Positions 16,698 to 28,167 of a DNA stretch of 42,160 nucleotides are shown piece by piece. Position 1 is the first letter of the stretch, and every line of letters starts with the position of its first letter. The notes beneath the pieces are model-generated. The model ran no database searches and was not told the DNA's origin. It saw only the letters and a program-made list of their open reading frames with translations. The position numbers and the translations under genes are program-made. The DNA is taken from NCBI GenBank assembly GCA_902524105.1, contig CABZCD010000004.1:1-42160 (forward strand), written 5' to 3'. This stretch comes from an uncultured Pelagibacteraceae bacterium. GTDB lineage: Bacteria > Pseudomonadota > Alphaproteobacteria > Pelagibacterales > Pelagibacteraceae.

Positions 16698-17393
16698 ATG
16701 ATTTTTGAAAATGAATTAATAGCAGGTGTATTAATTAAAAGATATAAAAGATTTTTCGTTGATATAAAAGTTCAAAATAAAGTTATTACAGCACACTGTC
16801 CAAATACAGGCTCTATGATGGGATTATTAAAAAAAGGAAACAAAGTATGGTTTACTAAATCGAATGATATTAAAAGAAAATTGAGATGGACTCTTCAGAT
16901 TATAGAGGTAAATGGAGAAAAAGTTGGGATAAATACTCACTTGACTAATAAAATTTTTTACGAAGCTTTATCTAAAGGAAAAATCATAAATATAAAAAAA
17001 AACGATACTTTATTTAAAGAGAAAAATTTTAATAAAAATACAAGATTCGATTTTTTTATTAAAAGTAAGGATAAAGGAAGTTTTATTGAGGTAAAAAATG
17101 TTACTTTATCTAGATTCAAAAATATTGCTGAGTTTCCTGATGCTGTTACAGAAAGAGGTTTGAAGCATATAAAAGAGTTAATTGAAGCAAGAAATCGAGG
17201 TTTTGATATTTACCTAGCTTTTGTAATACAACGAGAAGATTGTAAAAAATTTAAGATAGCAGAAGATATTGATCCCAAATATAAAAAATTATTAACATTT
17301 GCATTAAAAAATAAATTAAAAGTTATTTGCTATGATTGTAAATTTTTATCAAAAGGAATAGTAATAAATAACAAAATTAATTTTATAAAATGA
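16698..17393 (+). CDS. sfsA: SfsA family (sugar fermentation stimulation) protein
   Basis: Start MIFENELIAGVLIKRYKRF at 16698; CPNTGSMMGL, FIEVKNVTL, FPDAVTERGLKHIKELIEA. Confidence 0.9.
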   Translation: MIFENELIAGVLIKRYKRFFVDIKVQNKVITAHCPNTGSMMGLLKKGNKVWFTKSNDIKRKLRWTLQIIEVNGEKVGINTHLTNKIFYEALSKGKIINIKKNDTLFKEKNFNKNTRFDFFIKSKDKGSFIEVKNVTLSRFKNIAEFPDAVTERGLKHIKELIEARNRGFDIYLAFVIQREDCKKFKIAEDIDPKYKKLLTFALKNKLKVICYDCKFLSKGIVINNKINFIK

Positions 17394-18151
17394 TTGAAAG
17401 TTTTGAAAAAACAAAGTTGGCTGGTTCTATTGCTGCTGGAGCTTTGGATGAGGTAAACGATATAATAAAACCTGGAATAAGTACCGTTGCAATTGATGAA
17501 TTATGTTATCAATATATTAATGACCACAAAGCTTTTTCTGCTCCTTTATTTTATAGGGGCTATCCAAAATCTTGTTGTACTTCAGCAAATCATGTTGTTT
17601 GCCATGGTATTCCCTCTGAAAAAATTTTAAATGAAGGTGATATAATTAATGTTGACGTAACCGCCATTAAAGATGGTTGGCATGGTGACACGAGTAGAAT
17701 GTTTATTGTTGGAGAATGTTCTGTAAAGGCAAAAAAACTTATTAAAAGTACTTATATTGCTATGATGAAAGCAATTGAGATTATAAAAGCAAATGTAAAA
17801 ATTGGTAACATAGGTTATACAATTCAAAAAAGTGTTGAAGCTGATGGTTTTTCAGTAGTTAGAGATTTTTGTGGACACGGAATAGGAAAAAAATTTCATG
17901 AAAGTCCCAATGTTCTTCATTATGGTGAAAAAAACTCAGGTCAAGAACTTAAAGAAGGAATGATATTTACTGTTGAACCTATGATCAACTCAGGAAAATT
18001 CGAGACAAAAACTTTAAAAGATGGATGGACTGCTGTTACAAAAGACAAGTCATTATCAGCACAATTTGAACACACTGTTGGTGTAACTAAAGAAGGATAC
18101 GAAATTTTTACTTTATCAAAAAAAGGTTTAAATTTTCCTCCAAATTTATAA
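17390..18151 (+). CDS. map: type I methionine aminopeptidase
   Basis: 253 aa; VVCHGIPSEKILNEGDIINVDVTAIKDGWHGDTSRMF, GHGIGKKFHESPNVLHYG, FTVEPMI. Confidence 0.95.
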   Translation: MIESFEKTKLAGSIAAGALDEVNDIIKPGISTVAIDELCYQYINDHKAFSAPLFYRGYPKSCCTSANHVVCHGIPSEKILNEGDIINVDVTAIKDGWHGDTSRMFIVGECSVKAKKLIKSTYIAMMKAIEIIKANVKIGNIGYTIQKSVEADGFSVVRDFCGHGIGKKFHESPNVLHYGEKNSGQELKEGMIFTVEPMINSGKFETKTLKDGWTAVTKDKSLSAQFEHTVGVTKEGYEIFTLSKKGLNFPPNL

Positions 18152-19446
18152 TGATTGATAGATATTCAAGAGAATTACTAAAAAATATTTGGAGTGATTA
18201 TAATAAGTACTCACTATGGCTTAAAATTGAAATAGCTTCAGCTGAGGCGATGGAAAAATATAAGATTATTCCAAGAGGCGTTTCAAAAAAAGTGAGAAAA
18301 AAAGCAAAAATAAATCCAAAAAGAATTTTAGAAATTGAAAAAAAAGTAAAACACGATGTCATAGCTTTTCTGACATCAATAACTGAAAAAGTAGGTAAAG
18401 AAGCAAGATATCTTCATAAAGGTATGACCTCATCAGATGTTCTAGATACATGTTTAAATTTACAATTAAAACAATCTGGTGAAATTTTAATCAAAGACTT
18501 AGATTTGCTATTATCTTCCATTAAGAAACAGGCTAACAAACATAAGTTTACTATTTGCATAGGAAGAAGTCATGGTATTCACGCCGAACCAATAACTTTT
18601 GGTTTGAAGATGCTCTCATTTTATCAAGAGTTTGTAAGAAACAGAAAAAGACTATTGGACTCAATAAATGAGGTGTCTACTTGTGCAATATCAGGCGCAG
18701 TCGGTACTTTTGCTAATATTGATCCTAAAATAGAAAGTTTTGTAGCAAAAAAGTTAAAGCTTAAAGTTGAGCCGATATCTACTCAAGTAATTCCTAGAGA
18801 TCGTCATGCTCAGTTTTTCTCTACTTTAGGAATTATTGCAAGTTCTATTGAAAGATTTGCTGTTGAGATAAGACATCTTCAAAGAACAGAAGTTTTAGAA
18901 GTTGAAGAATTTTTTAGTAATAAACAAAAAGGATCTTCAGCTATGCCACATAAAAAAAATCCTATCTTAAGTGAAAGTTTAACTGGTCTGGCCAGATTAA
19001 TAAGGTCTAATGTCTCACCAGCTTTGGAGAATATAGCCTTATGGCATGAAAGAGATATATCACACTCTTCTGTTGAAAGAAATATTGGACCCGACTCAAC
19101 AATTGCTTTGGATTTTGCTCTAGTAAGATTAAACGAAATTATTAAAAATTTGAATATTTATCCCAAAAATATGAAAAAAAATTTAGATTTAACAAATGGT
19201 TTGTTTTTTTCTCAAAGAGTTCTATTAGAGCTTACATCCTCTGGTTTTACTCGAGAACAAGCTTATTCAATCGTTCAAAAAAATGCTATGAAGACTTGGA
19301 AAAATAACACTTCATTTTTAAGAAATTTATCAAAAGATCAAAAAGTTATTAAAAAAATACCTGTTAATAAATTAAAAAAATTGTTTGATTTAGGTTACCA
19401 TTCCAAAAAAATTAATATAATTTTTAAGAGAGCATTAAAAAAATAA
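18151..19446 (+). CDS. purB: adenylosuccinate lyase
   Basis: 431 aa; SNKQKGSSAMPHKKNPILSESLTGLAR signature; YLHKGMTSSDVLDT. Confidence 0.95.
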   Translation: MIDRYSRELLKNIWSDYNKYSLWLKIEIASAEAMEKYKIIPRGVSKKVRKKAKINPKRILEIEKKVKHDVIAFLTSITEKVGKEARYLHKGMTSSDVLDTCLNLQLKQSGEILIKDLDLLLSSIKKQANKHKFTICIGRSHGIHAEPITFGLKMLSFYQEFVRNRKRLLDSINEVSTCAISGAVGTFANIDPKIESFVAKKLKLKVEPISTQVIPRDRHAQFFSTLGIIASSIERFAVEIRHLQRTEVLEVEEFFSNKQKGSSAMPHKKNPILSESLTGLARLIRSNVSPALENIALWHERDISHSSVERNIGPDSTIALDFALVRLNEIIKNLNIYPKNMKKNLDLTNGLFFSQRVLLELTSSGFTREQAYSIVQKNAMKTWKNNTSFLRNLSKDQKVIKKIPVNKLKKLFDLGYHSKKINIIFKRALKK

Positions 19447-19452
19447 TCTCAT

Positions 19453-20244
19453 ATGAATAAAGGTAAAAAACTTTACGAAGGAAAAGCAAAAATTATCTAT
19501 TCAACAAATGATAAATATTTAGTCATTCAGCATTTTAAGGATGACGCCACTGCTTTTAATAATCTCAAAAAAGCAAAAGTTGAAGGTAAAGGTGTTTTGA
19601 ACAATAGAATATCTGAGTATCTTTTGTCTAGCTTATCGCAATGTGGGATAAAAACTCACTTTATAAAAAGGCTTAATATGCGTGAACAATTAATTAGGCG
19701 TGCGGAAATTATACCTATTGAATTTATAGTAAGAAACGTAGCTAGTGGATCATTAACAAAAAGACTTGGTATTCCAGAGGGCACTGTTTTGGAAAAACCT
19801 CTATTAGAGTACTGTCTTAAAAACGATGAACTACAAGACCCAATAGTATCCAAAGAGCATATTTTTAATTTTGACTGGGCAACAAAAGAGGAAATAAAAA
19901 AAATAGATAGAATGACTTTGAGAATTAATGACATACTAATAGGTCTATTCAAAGGTATAGGTATAAAATTAGTAGACTTTAAAATTGAATATGGAAAGGC
20001 GTGGAACAAAGACAAAGGTGAAAATGAAATCGTCTTGGCAGATGAAATTAGTCCGGATACTTGTAGACTTTGGGACTCAAAGACTGAAAAAAAACTTGAT
20101 AAAGATAGATTTAGAAAAGACTTGGGCAATATAATAGAAGGTTATCAAGAAGTAGCTCGGAGATTAAGCATTATGCCAGAAATAGGAAATGTTAAAGAAG
20201 TTAATTTCAGTAAATCAAGCTCAATAAAATTCAAAAAAAAATAA
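19453..20244 (+). CDS. purC: phosphoribosylaminoimidazole-succinocarboxamide synthase
   Basis: 263 aa; KKLYEGKAKIIYSTND, IPIEFIVRNVASGSLTKRLG, LADEISPDTCRLWD. Confidence 0.95.
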   Translation: MNKGKKLYEGKAKIIYSTNDKYLVIQHFKDDATAFNNLKKAKVEGKGVLNNRISEYLLSSLSQCGIKTHFIKRLNMREQLIRRAEIIPIEFIVRNVASGSLTKRLGIPEGTVLEKPLLEYCLKNDELQDPIVSKEHIFNFDWATKEEIKKIDRMTLRINDILIGLFKGIGIKLVDFKIEYGKAWNKDKGENEIVLADEISPDTCRLWDSKTEKKLDKDRFRKDLGNIIEGYQEVARRLSIMPEIGNVKEVNFSKSSSIKFKKK

Positions 20245-20245
20245 A

Positions 20246-20485
20246 TTGAAATTAGCAGTCATCATAACTCTTAAGAAAGACGTTCTTGACCCTCAAGGAA
20301 AAGTGATTGAGCAGACATTACAGAATATGGGTATAAATTCTTTGAAAAATTTAAGACAAGGCAAATATATAGAAATTGAATTAGATGAGTTAGATGAAAA
20401 AAAAGCTCATAATACTGTGGAAAATATATGTAAAAAACTTTTAGTTAATCTAATCATAGAGGAATATAAAATAACAAAAATTTAA
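20246..20485 (+). CDS. purS: FGAM synthase subunit PurS
   Basis: 79 aa, TTG start; VLDPQGKVIEQTLQNMGINSLKNLRQGKYIEIELDE; between purC and purQ. Confidence 0.93.
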   Translation: MKLAVIITLKKDVLDPQGKVIEQTLQNMGINSLKNLRQGKYIEIELDELDEKKAHNTVENICKKLLVNLIIEEYKITKI

Positions 20486-21162
20486 TGAATTCAACTGTAA
20501 TTGTATTTCCTGGGTCAAACTGTGATAGAGACGTGGCAACAGCTCTTACAAAACTCCAGTTTAAAAATAAAATGGTTTGGCATAAGGATAATAATTTACC
20601 CAAATCAGATCTGATTGTTATACCAGGGGGATTTTCATATGGCGATTATCTGAGATCAGGTGCTATTGCAGCAAAATCGAATATATTAAAAGAAGTAATT
20701 AGAGCAGCAAATTCTGGTTGTCTTATATTAGGTATTTGTAATGGTTTTCAAATACTTATTGAAACTGGTCTTCTTCAAGGTGCTTTGTTGAGAAATCGAA
20801 GTCTTAAATTTATTTCAAAAGATGTTTATTTAAAAGTAATAAATAATGACAACAAATTTTGTAAAAATTACAAAAAAAATAATATAATTAATCTAAATAT
20901 AGCCCACAACGAAGGAAACTATTTTACTCAAAAAGATCATTTGAAAGAACTAGAGGACAATGCGCTTATACCTTTTAAGTACTGTGATAAAGAAGGTTCA
21001 ATAAATGATAACAATAATCCAAATGGATCTATAAATAATATAGCTGGAATATTAAATAATAAGAAAAATATTTTAGGCATGATGCCTCACCCTGAAAGAA
21101 TGATAGACAGCTTAATAAGCAACACGGATGGGATTGGATTATTTAATAGTATTTTAAATTAA
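20485..21162 (+). CDS. purQ: FGAM synthase subunit PurQ
   Basis: 225 aa glutaminase; [38 protein letters not shown]. Confidence 0.95.
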   Translation: MNSTVIVFPGSNCDRDVATALTKLQFKNKMVWHKDNNLPKSDLIVIPGGFSYGDYLRSGAIAAKSNILKEVIRAANSGCLILGICNGFQILIETGLLQGALLRNRSLKFISKDVYLKVINNDNKFCKNYKKNNIINLNIAHNEGNYFTQKDHLKELEDNALIPFKYCDKEGSINDNNNPNGSINNIAGILNNKKNILGMMPHPERMIDSLISNTDGIGLFNSILN

Positions 21163-23357
21163 TGAAAATTACCAAAGATATAATTGAGTCACACGGTTTA
21201 AAATTAGATGAATACTCAAAAATTAAACAACTATTGGATAGAGAACCTAATTATTTAGAACTTGGTATTTTTTCAGCAATGTGGAATGAGCATTGCTCAT
21301 ATAAGTCATCAAAAGTTCACTTAAAAAAACTACCAATTAAAAATAAAAATGTAATTCAGGGTCCAGGAGAAAATGCTGGAGTAATAGACATTGGTGATGA
21401 TGATGCAATAATATTTAAGATAGAAAGTCATAATCATCCCTCTTTTATTGAGCCTTATCAAGGAGCAGCAACAGGTGTTGGAGGAATATTAAGAGATATT
21501 TTTACAATGGGAGCTAGACCTATAGCCCTATTGAACTCTATTCATTTCGGAGACCCAAATAATAAAAAAACAAAAAATCTCTTAAATGGTGTTGTATCTG
21601 GTATTGGTGGTTATGGTAACTGTATTGGAATTCCTACAGTTGCAGGAGAAACTAAATTCCATAAGACTTATAATGAAAATATTTTAGTTAATGCCATGGC
21701 TGTAGGTTTAGCCAACAAAAAAAAGATTTTTTATTCAAAGGCTAAAGGTATCAATAAAGCTGTTGTATATGTTGGTTCTAAAACTGGTAGAGATGGAATT
21801 CATGGAGCATCTATGGCTTCAGCAGAATTTGATGAAAATTCTGAGGATAAAAAACCCACCGTGCAAGTTGGGGACCCTTTTACAGAAAAACTTTTAATGG
21901 AAGCTTGTTTAGAATTAATGAAAAAAGAATCAATTATTTCTATACAAGATATGGGTGCAGCCGGTTTGACTTCTTCGAGTGTGGAAATGGCACATAAAGG
22001 AAACTTAGGAATTGAATTAAATTTGGATAAAATTCCATGTAGAGAGGAAAATATGAGTCCATACGAAATGATGTTGTCGGAAAGTCAAGAAAGAATGCTA
22101 ATTATTTTAGAGGATGGAAAAGAAAATGAAGCAAGAGAAATTTTTAAAAAATGGGATCTCGACTTTGTTGTCATAGGAAAAACTACTGATACCAAAAATT
22201 TATCATTAAAATTTCAAAAAAAAATTGTAGCTACAATACCAATTGATGCTTTGTCCTCCAAAGCACCATTATATGATAGAAAATGGTCAAAAAAGAAATT
22301 AAGTAAAAAGAAAACAAATATAAAAGAACTTAAAAAGATCAAATTTGATGAAGCTTTTTTTAAAATTCTATCATCCCCAAATCATTCAAATAAAAAGTGG
22401 GTAACAGAACAATACGACCAAATGGTCATGGGTGATACCATAGAACGATCTGGCGCAAATGCTGCTGTTATTAAAATACATAATAAAGACAAAGCAATTG
22501 CTGTAACTGTAGATTCATCTGCCAATTATTGCAAATCTCATCCTCTAAGTGGAGGTAAACAAATTGTTTCTGAGAGTTGGCGAAATTTAATATCTGTTGG
22601 TGCTAAACCTATTGCTATCACAAATTGTTTAAATTTTGGAAATCCAGAGAACCCTGAAGTTATGGGAGAGTTTGCGGAAAATATACTAGGAGTTAAAGAG
22701 GCATGTGAATTTTTAGATTATCCTGTAGTTTCTGGAAATGTTTCATTTTATAATGGAACAAATAACAATAATATTTTCCCTACACCAGTAATTGGTGGAG
22801 TTGGATTAATAAAAAATCTCAAAAAAATCCAAAACCATAGATTTAAAAAAATTGATAGCAAAATTTTAATAATTGGTAAAACATTTGGTCACCTTGATCA
22901 AAGTGTTCTTATAAATGAGATGTATAATGTGAACGATGGAATACCTCCTGAGGTTAATTTATTAAATGAGAAAAATAACGGTGAAATAGTTCTTAAATTA
23001 ATTAATGAGGGTTTTGTAAATTCTGTACACGATATATCTACTGGAGGTATTATTTTAGCATTGGCCGAGATGTCTTTAAGTTCTCAAATCGGTGTAAAAA
23101 TACTTAAACCAAAAAAATTATCTAATATTTTTGAATATTTTTTTGGTGAAGATCAAAGTAGGTACGTAGTTGAAGTAGATAAAAATAATTACTTTAAAAT
23201 TGAAAAATTATTAAAGGACAATAATATATATTTTGAAAATATTGGAGTTACACAAAAAGATTCGTTCGAGTTGGATAAAGATTTAAAGACAAGCGTAAAA
23301 GAGCTTTATGAGATAAATAATAAGTGGTATAATAATTTTAATGGCCTTATCAGTTGA
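21162..23357 (+). CDS. purL: FGAM synthase subunit PurL
   Basis: 731 aa; [62 protein letters not shown]. Confidence 0.96.
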   Translation: MKITKDIIESHGLKLDEYSKIKQLLDREPNYLELGIFSAMWNEHCSYKSSKVHLKKLPIKNKNVIQGPGENAGVIDIGDDDAIIFKIESHNHPSFIEPYQGAATGVGGILRDIFTMGARPIALLNSIHFGDPNNKKTKNLLNGVVSGIGGYGNCIGIPTVAGETKFHKTYNENILVNAMAVGLANKKKIFYSKAKGINKAVVYVGSKTGRDGIHGASMASAEFDENSEDKKPTVQVGDPFTEKLLMEACLELMKKESIISIQDMGAAGLTSSSVEMAHKGNLGIELNLDKIPCREENMSPYEMMLSESQERMLIILEDGKENEAREIFKKWDLDFVVIGKTTDTKNLSLKFQKKIVATIPIDALSSKAPLYDRKWSKKKLSKKKTNIKELKKIKFDEAFFKILSSPNHSNKKWVTEQYDQMVMGDTIERSGANAAVIKIHNKDKAIAVTVDSSANYCKSHPLSGGKQIVSESWRNLISVGAKPIAITNCLNFGNPENPEVMGEFAENILGVKEACEFLDYPVVSGNVSFYNGTNNNNIFPTPVIGGVGLIKNLKKIQNHRFKKIDSKILIIGKTFGHLDQSVLINEMYNVNDGIPPEVNLLNEKNNGEIVLKLINEGFVNSVHDISTGGIILALAEMSLSSQIGVKILKPKKLSNIFEYFFGEDQSRYVVEVDKNNYFKIEKLLKDNNIYFENIGVTQKDSFELDKDLKTSVKELYEINNKWYNNFNGLIS

Positions 23358-23571
23358 AGAAATTAAAAAGCATATACTTGACGCTATACCTGACGCATCG
23401 ATTGAAATTAAAGATTTAATGGGTGACAATAATCACTATTCAGCAATTATCAAATCTAAGATATTTAAGGGTATGAATAAAATTGAACAACACAAATTAG
23501 TTTATAAATCTTTAAAAGGTAAGATGGGTAATGAGTTGCATGCCCTATCACTAACAACAGAAGAAAAATAA
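23341..23571 (+). CDS. BolA family protein
   Basis: 76 aa; [42 protein letters not shown]; paired with grxD. Confidence 0.9.
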   Translation: MALSVEEIKKHILDAIPDASIEIKDLMGDNNHYSAIIKSKIFKGMNKIEQHKLVYKSLKGKMGNELHALSLTTEEK

Positions 23572-23572
23572 T

Positions 23573-23890
23573 ATGAATATAAAAGAAAATATACAAAACA
23601 TAATAGATCAAAATGATATATGCTTATTTATGAAAGGCACTCCTGATTCTCCTCAGTGTGGTTTTTCAATGGCTGTATCAAATGTTTTAAAACACTTAAA
23701 TGCAAAATTTAAAGGTGTAAATGTTTTAGAAGATGAAAATTTAAGACAAGGAATTAAAGATTTTAGTGATTGGCCAACTATTCCTCAGTTATACGTTAAA
23801 GGAGAATTTATTGGGGGCTGTGATATTGTTAAAGATATGTTTGAAAAAGGTGAATTAAAAAAAATTTTAGAAGAAAAAAAATTAATCTAA
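23573..23890 (+). CDS. grxD: monothiol glutaredoxin (Grx4 type)
   Basis: 105 aa; FMKGTPDSPQCGFSMAV (CGFS active site), DWPTIPQLYVKGEFIGGCDIVKDM. Confidence 0.95.
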   Translation: MNIKENIQNIIDQNDICLFMKGTPDSPQCGFSMAVSNVLKHLNAKFKGVNVLEDENLRQGIKDFSDWPTIPQLYVKGEFIGGCDIVKDMFEKGELKKILEEKKLI

Positions 23891-24508
23891 TTATCTTGAA
23901 TAGTATTCAATAACTAAATTTGGTTCCATTATTACAGGATAAGGAACTTCTGAGAATTTTGGCACTCTAACTAACTTGACAGATTTACTTTTGCCATCTA
24001 ACTGAATGTACTCTGGAATTTCTCTTTCTTTACTTTGTATAGAACCATCAATTACATTAAGTTTTTTTGAATTTTCGTTCACTTCAACTTGATCTGTATC
24101 TTTTAAAAGATAACTTGAAACATTTACCCTTTTTTTATTTACTTTAATATGTCCATGGTTGATTAATTGTCTGGCTGCAAAAACGGTTGGTGCAAGCTTA
24201 GCTCTATAAACAACCGTATCAAGTCTAGTTTCTAATAAAGCAATTAAATTTTCAGATGTGTCTCCTCTTTTTGATAGTGCCTTTCTATAAATATTTCTAA
24301 ACTGTCTTTCGTTTATATTTCCGTAATATGCTTTAAGTTTTTGTTTTGCTTGAAGTTGAATACCATAATCTGTTGGTTTACCTTTTTTATTTTGACCATG
24401 CTGACCTGGTGGATAAGCTCGAACATTAAATGGGCTCTTAGGTCTTCCCCAAAGATTCGCTTTCAATCTTCTATCAACTTTATGTTTTGATTTTAATCTT
24501 TTTGTCAT
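23891..24508 (-). CDS. rpsD: 30S ribosomal protein S4
   Basis: 205 aa; ETRLDTVVYRAKLAPTVFAARQLINHGHIKVNKKRVNVSSY S4 domain; Y(G)xxYRRxLSKR-like FRNIYRKALSKRGDT. Confidence 0.96.
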   Translation of the reverse strand: MTKRLKSKHKVDRRLKANLWGRPKSPFNVRAYPPGQHGQNKKGKPTDYGIQLQAKQKLKAYYGNINERQFRNIYRKALSKRGDTSENLIALLETRLDTVVYRAKLAPTVFAARQLINHGHIKVNKKRVNVSSYLLKDTDQVEVNENSKKLNVIDGSIQSKEREIPEYIQLDGKSKSVKLVRVPKFSEVPYPVIMEPNLVIEYYSR

Positions 24509-24546
24509 TATTTGATCACGGGTTTACAAGGTTTAGGGGGTAAATG

Positions 24547-25224
24547 TCAATTGAGCTTTTTTTTATTTTTACTCAAAGAGCCAATTAAACTACCTAAAAT
24601 CCTTAGTTCTTTGTCGTCTGGCTCCATCCTATAAAATAAATTGTTTATATTTTTTATCATTGAGCTTCTTTTTTCAGGAGGTTTAAAAAAGTTTTTCTGT
24701 TCAAGTTTAGTAACAAGTAACTTAATTATTTGAGATAACTTACCCTTTTGACCTATATTTTTATTAAAAAGTAGCTGTTTAGTGAGTTTGAAATTATTTA
24801 ATTTAAATATTTCATAGCAAACCAGTGATACTGAATGGGAAAGGTTCATTGATTTAAATTTTGGTGATGATGGTATTTGAACTACATAGTTTGCATAAGA
24901 TAAATCTAGATTTGATAAACCTGATGCCTCTGGACCAAACATTAAACCAATTTTTTTTTTATTAATATCTCTTTTCCTAGCACTGAATGAAAAGATTATA
25001 TCAAAATTTTGAATAGCTGAGTTAGTGCTATCGAATACCCTTGTTTTATTTAAAATATCAAAAGCGCCAACAGAAGTTGCCTTGGCTTTAATATTAGGCC
25101 AACCATGTTTTGGATTAGTAATGATTAAATTTTTAAATCCAAAATTTTTTAATGATCGTGCAGACGCTCCAATGTTCTCACCAAGTTGTGGTTTAATTAA
25201 AATAAAACCATATTTATTTTTCAT
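24547..25224 (-). CDS. SpoU-family RNA 2'-O-methyltransferase (TrmJ-like)
   Basis: 225 aa; FILIKPQLGENIGASARSLKNFGFKNLIITNP, LMFGPEASGLSNLDLSYANYVVQIPSSPKFKSMNLSHSVSLVCYE. Confidence 0.9.
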   Translation of the reverse strand: MKNKYGFILIKPQLGENIGASARSLKNFGFKNLIITNPKHGWPNIKAKATSVGAFDILNKTRVFDSTNSAIQNFDIIFSFSARKRDINKKKIGLMFGPEASGLSNLDLSYANYVVQIPSSPKFKSMNLSHSVSLVCYEIFKLNNFKLTKQLLFNKNIGQKGKLSQIIKLLVTKLEQKNFFKPPEKRSSMIKNINNLFYRMEPDDKELRILGSLIGSLSKNKKKLN

Positions 25225-26818
25225 GAATATTTGCTGGCGCTTTTTCTTTAAACAATTTGTATTCTAAACTATCTATTAATGCTTTAAATGAAGCTTCAAT
25301 AATATTTTCAGAAACACCAATTGTAAACCAGCTTTTCCCAGTTTTATCAGTGCTTTCAATAGAAACTCTTGTGGTTGCTCCTGTACCAGTATTTAAAATT
25401 CTAACTTTGTAGTCTAGAAGCTTAAGATCAGAAAAATATTTGTAGTATTTTTCAACCTTTTTAAAATTTGATCTAATTGCATTATCCAGTGCATTTACGG
25501 GTCCATTTCCTTCACCTTGACAATGGATTTCCTTACCATCAATTATAAAAGTAACCTCTGCAGTTGTTTTTAATTCATTATCTTTTTTTACATTCACATT
25601 ATAGTTTTTAACTTTCAAATATTCTGGAAGTTTCCCTAATAATTTATTGGCCAAAAGTTCAAAAGATGCATCAGCACCATCGTACGAATAACCAGTAAAC
25701 TCTCTTTCTTTAACTTCATTTAAAATTTTTTGAACATTGGTGTCTTTTGAATCAATTTTTATTCCATAGTTTTCAAGTCTAGATATTATATTTGATCTTC
25801 CAGCTTGATTTGAAACAATAATATTTCTATGATTACCAACTTCTTTTGGATCTATATGTTCGTAGGTTTTTGGGTCTTTTTTTACTGCAGAAACATGTAA
25901 TCCTCCTTTATGAGAAAACGCGGATCCGCCAACATAAGCCATGCTTTTGTTAGGTTTTTTGTTAAGAACTTCATCTAAAAACCTAGAGCATTCAGTTAAT
26001 GATGAAAGTTTTTTTTTGTTTATATTTAAATCAAATTTATCACTAAAAGTTTTTTTTAAAAAAAGTGTTGGGATAATAGACATTAAGTTTGCATTACCGC
26101 ATCTTTCTCCTAAACCATTAATAGTTCCTTGTATTTGTCTAGCTCCAGCTAATACAGCCGTTAAAGAGTTGCTTACAGCATTTTCAGTATCGTTATGAGC
26201 GTGAATACCTAAATTTTTTCCTGGAATTACTTTGATAACACTGTTTATTATTTCTCCAACCTCATTAGGTAAGGTTCCACCATTAGTATCACATAAAACT
26301 ACCCATCTAGCTCCCTCATCATAAGCTTGTTTTAAACAATCAAGTGCGTAATTAGGATTATTTTTATATCCGTCAAAGAAATGTTCAGCATCAAAAAGAA
26401 ATTCTTTATTATTTTTTACAAAATGTTTAGCTGTCTCTTTTATGTTTTTTAAATTATCTTCATTTTTTATACCTAAAGCAGTTTTGACATGAAAATCCCA
26501 TGTTTTTCCAACAACGCAAACTGTTTGACAATCAGCGTTTATTAAAGGAGATAAATTTGGATCATTATCTGCACTAACTCCATTCTTCTTCGTCATCCCA
26601 AAAGCTGTAAATTTTGAGTTTCCAAGATTAGGGGATTTATCAAAAAATTCATTATCTATAGGATTTGCACCTGGCCAACCACCTTCTATGTAATCAACTC
26701 CTATATTGGATAGAATTTTTGCAATCTTATTCTTGTCTTCAACTGAAAAATCAACCCCCTCAGTCTGTGCTCCGTCTCTTAAAGTCGTATCAAAAATATA
26801 TATTTTTTCTTTGCTCAT
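25214..26818 (-). CDS. cimA: (R)-citramalate synthase
   Basis: 534 aa; IYIFDTTLRDGAQTEGVDFSVEDK, YIEGGWPGANPID, HAHNDTENAVSNSLTAVLAGARQIQGTINGLGERCGNANL, C-terminal LeuA allosteric-type domain. Confidence 0.9.
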   Translation of the reverse strand: MSKEKIYIFDTTLRDGAQTEGVDFSVEDKNKIAKILSNIGVDYIEGGWPGANPIDNEFFDKSPNLGNSKFTAFGMTKKNGVSADNDPNLSPLINADCQTVCVVGKTWDFHVKTALGIKNEDNLKNIKETAKHFVKNNKEFLFDAEHFFDGYKNNPNYALDCLKQAYDEGARWVVLCDTNGGTLPNEVGEIINSVIKVIPGKNLGIHAHNDTENAVSNSLTAVLAGARQIQGTINGLGERCGNANLMSIIPTLFLKKTFSDKFDLNINKKKLSSLTECSRFLDEVLNKKPNKSMAYVGGSAFSHKGGLHVSAVKKDPKTYEHIDPKEVGNHRNIIVSNQAGRSNIISRLENYGIKIDSKDTNVQKILNEVKEREFTGYSYDGADASFELLANKLLGKLPEYLKVKNYNVNVKKDNELKTTAEVTFIIDGKEIHCQGEGNGPVNALDNAIRSNFKKVEKYYKYFSDLKLLDYKVRILNTGTGATTRVSIESTDKTGKSWFTIGVSENIIEASFKALIDSLEYKLFKEKAPANIHEK

Positions 26819-28167
26819 TTATAGTTCCAAGTCGTTTTACCTTTTTCATCTTTTATATCAATACCTTCTTTATTTAAATCATCTCTTATTTGATCAGCGA
26901 GTTCATAATTGCCTTTTTTTTTGGCTTCCTCACGATCTTTAATTCTGCTTAATATATTGTCTTCAGAGATTTTAGCTTTACTTTTTTTGTACTCAGCTCT
27001 TTTTTCTGCACTTTCATTAAATAAGCCAATTAAACGACATGCCTTGTTAAATTCTTTTTTTTTATCTTTGTCTCCATTTTGTGATTGTTGAAACAACTTA
27101 TGCAACTTAGAAATATAAAGTGGAGTATTCATGTCATCTAATAAATCATTAAAACACTCAGGTGTTTTTTCACTTACTTCAGAGGAGTACATTGAATACC
27201 ATTTATCTAAAGTTTTTGATTGTTCTGTGAGTAATTCGTTATTCCAATCCAATGGTTGTTTATATTGAGCGCTTAATAAAGATAAACGAACCACCTGCCC
27301 TGAATATTTTTTGGTTGCATCTTTTATTGTTGTTATATTGCCAAGTGATTTTGACATTTTTTCTTTATTCATAGTTACAAAACCGTTGTGTACCCAATAG
27401 TTAGCAAATTTGTCTGTTCCATTATAAACACACGATTGAGCAATCTCATTTTCATGATGCGGAAAAATTAAATCTAATCCTCCGCCATGTATATCAAAAT
27501 TTTTACCTAAATATTTTTCACTCATTACTGAACACTCTAAATGCCATCCTGGTCTACCTCTTCCCCATGGCGAGTCCCAACCAGGATCATTATTATCTGA
27601 AGGTTTCCAAAGAACAAAGTCTAAAGGATCATTTTTTAATTTAGATACTTCAACTCTAGCACCAGCTTTAAGATCATCTGGATTTTTATTTGAAAGCTCA
27701 CCATATTTTTTAAAAGAACTTACTTTAAAAAAAACATGTCCCTTTTTTTCATAAGCGGCATTTTTTTTAATTAGTTTTTTTGTCATGTTTATCATATCTT
27801 CAACATGATCAGTTGCTCTTGGTTCTTTAGTTGGATTTAAACAAAATAAAATTTTACAATCGCTGTGAAATTTTTCTGTTACAGATTTTGTTAAATCTGA
27901 AATTTCTATTTTTTTAATTTTTGAAGCTTCAATAATCTTATCATCTATGTCTGTTATATTTCTTACATATGTAATTTTTTTTTTTCCATAAAGTTCAATG
28001 AGTATTCTGAAAAGAAGGTCAAACACCACTATAGCACGAGCGTTACCAACATGAGGATTGTCATAAACAGTTGGCCCACAAGCATATAAGGAAACTTTAT
28101 CTTTATTTATTGGATTGAAAATTTCTTTTTTATTTGTAAGTGAGTTAGTTAATTGTAAATTATTCAT
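26815..28167 (-). CDS. cysS: cysteinyl-tRNA synthetase
   Basis: 450 aa; YACGPTVYDNPHVGNARAIVVFD, GWHLECSVMS, HHENEIAQS, KMSKSLGN. Confidence 0.96.
   Translation of the reverse strand: MNNLQLTNSLTNKKEIFNPINKDKVSLYACGPTVYDNPHVGNARAIVVFDLLFRILIELYGKKKITYVRNITDIDDKIIEASKIKKIEISDLTKSVTEKFHSDCKILFCLNPTKEPRATDHVEDMINMTKKLIKKNAAYEKKGHVFFKVSSFKKYGELSNKNPDDLKAGARVEVSKLKNDPLDFVLWKPSDNNDPGWDSPWGRGRPGWHLECSVMSEKYLGKNFDIHGGGLDLIFPHHENEIAQSCVYNGTDKFANYWVHNGFVTMNKEKMSKSLGNITTIKDATKKYSGQVVRLSLLSAQYKQPLDWNNELLTEQSKTLDKWYSMYSSEVSEKTPECFNDLLDDMNTPLYISKLHKLFQQSQNGDKDKKKEFNKACRLIGLFNESAEKRAEYKKSKAKISEDNILSRIKDREEAKKKGNYELADQIRDDLNKEGIDIKDEKGKTTWNYK

Noticed and set aside
19656-20129. 157-aa minus ORF opposite purC
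   Set aside because: Antisense shadow of strongly conserved PurC; no recognisable domain.
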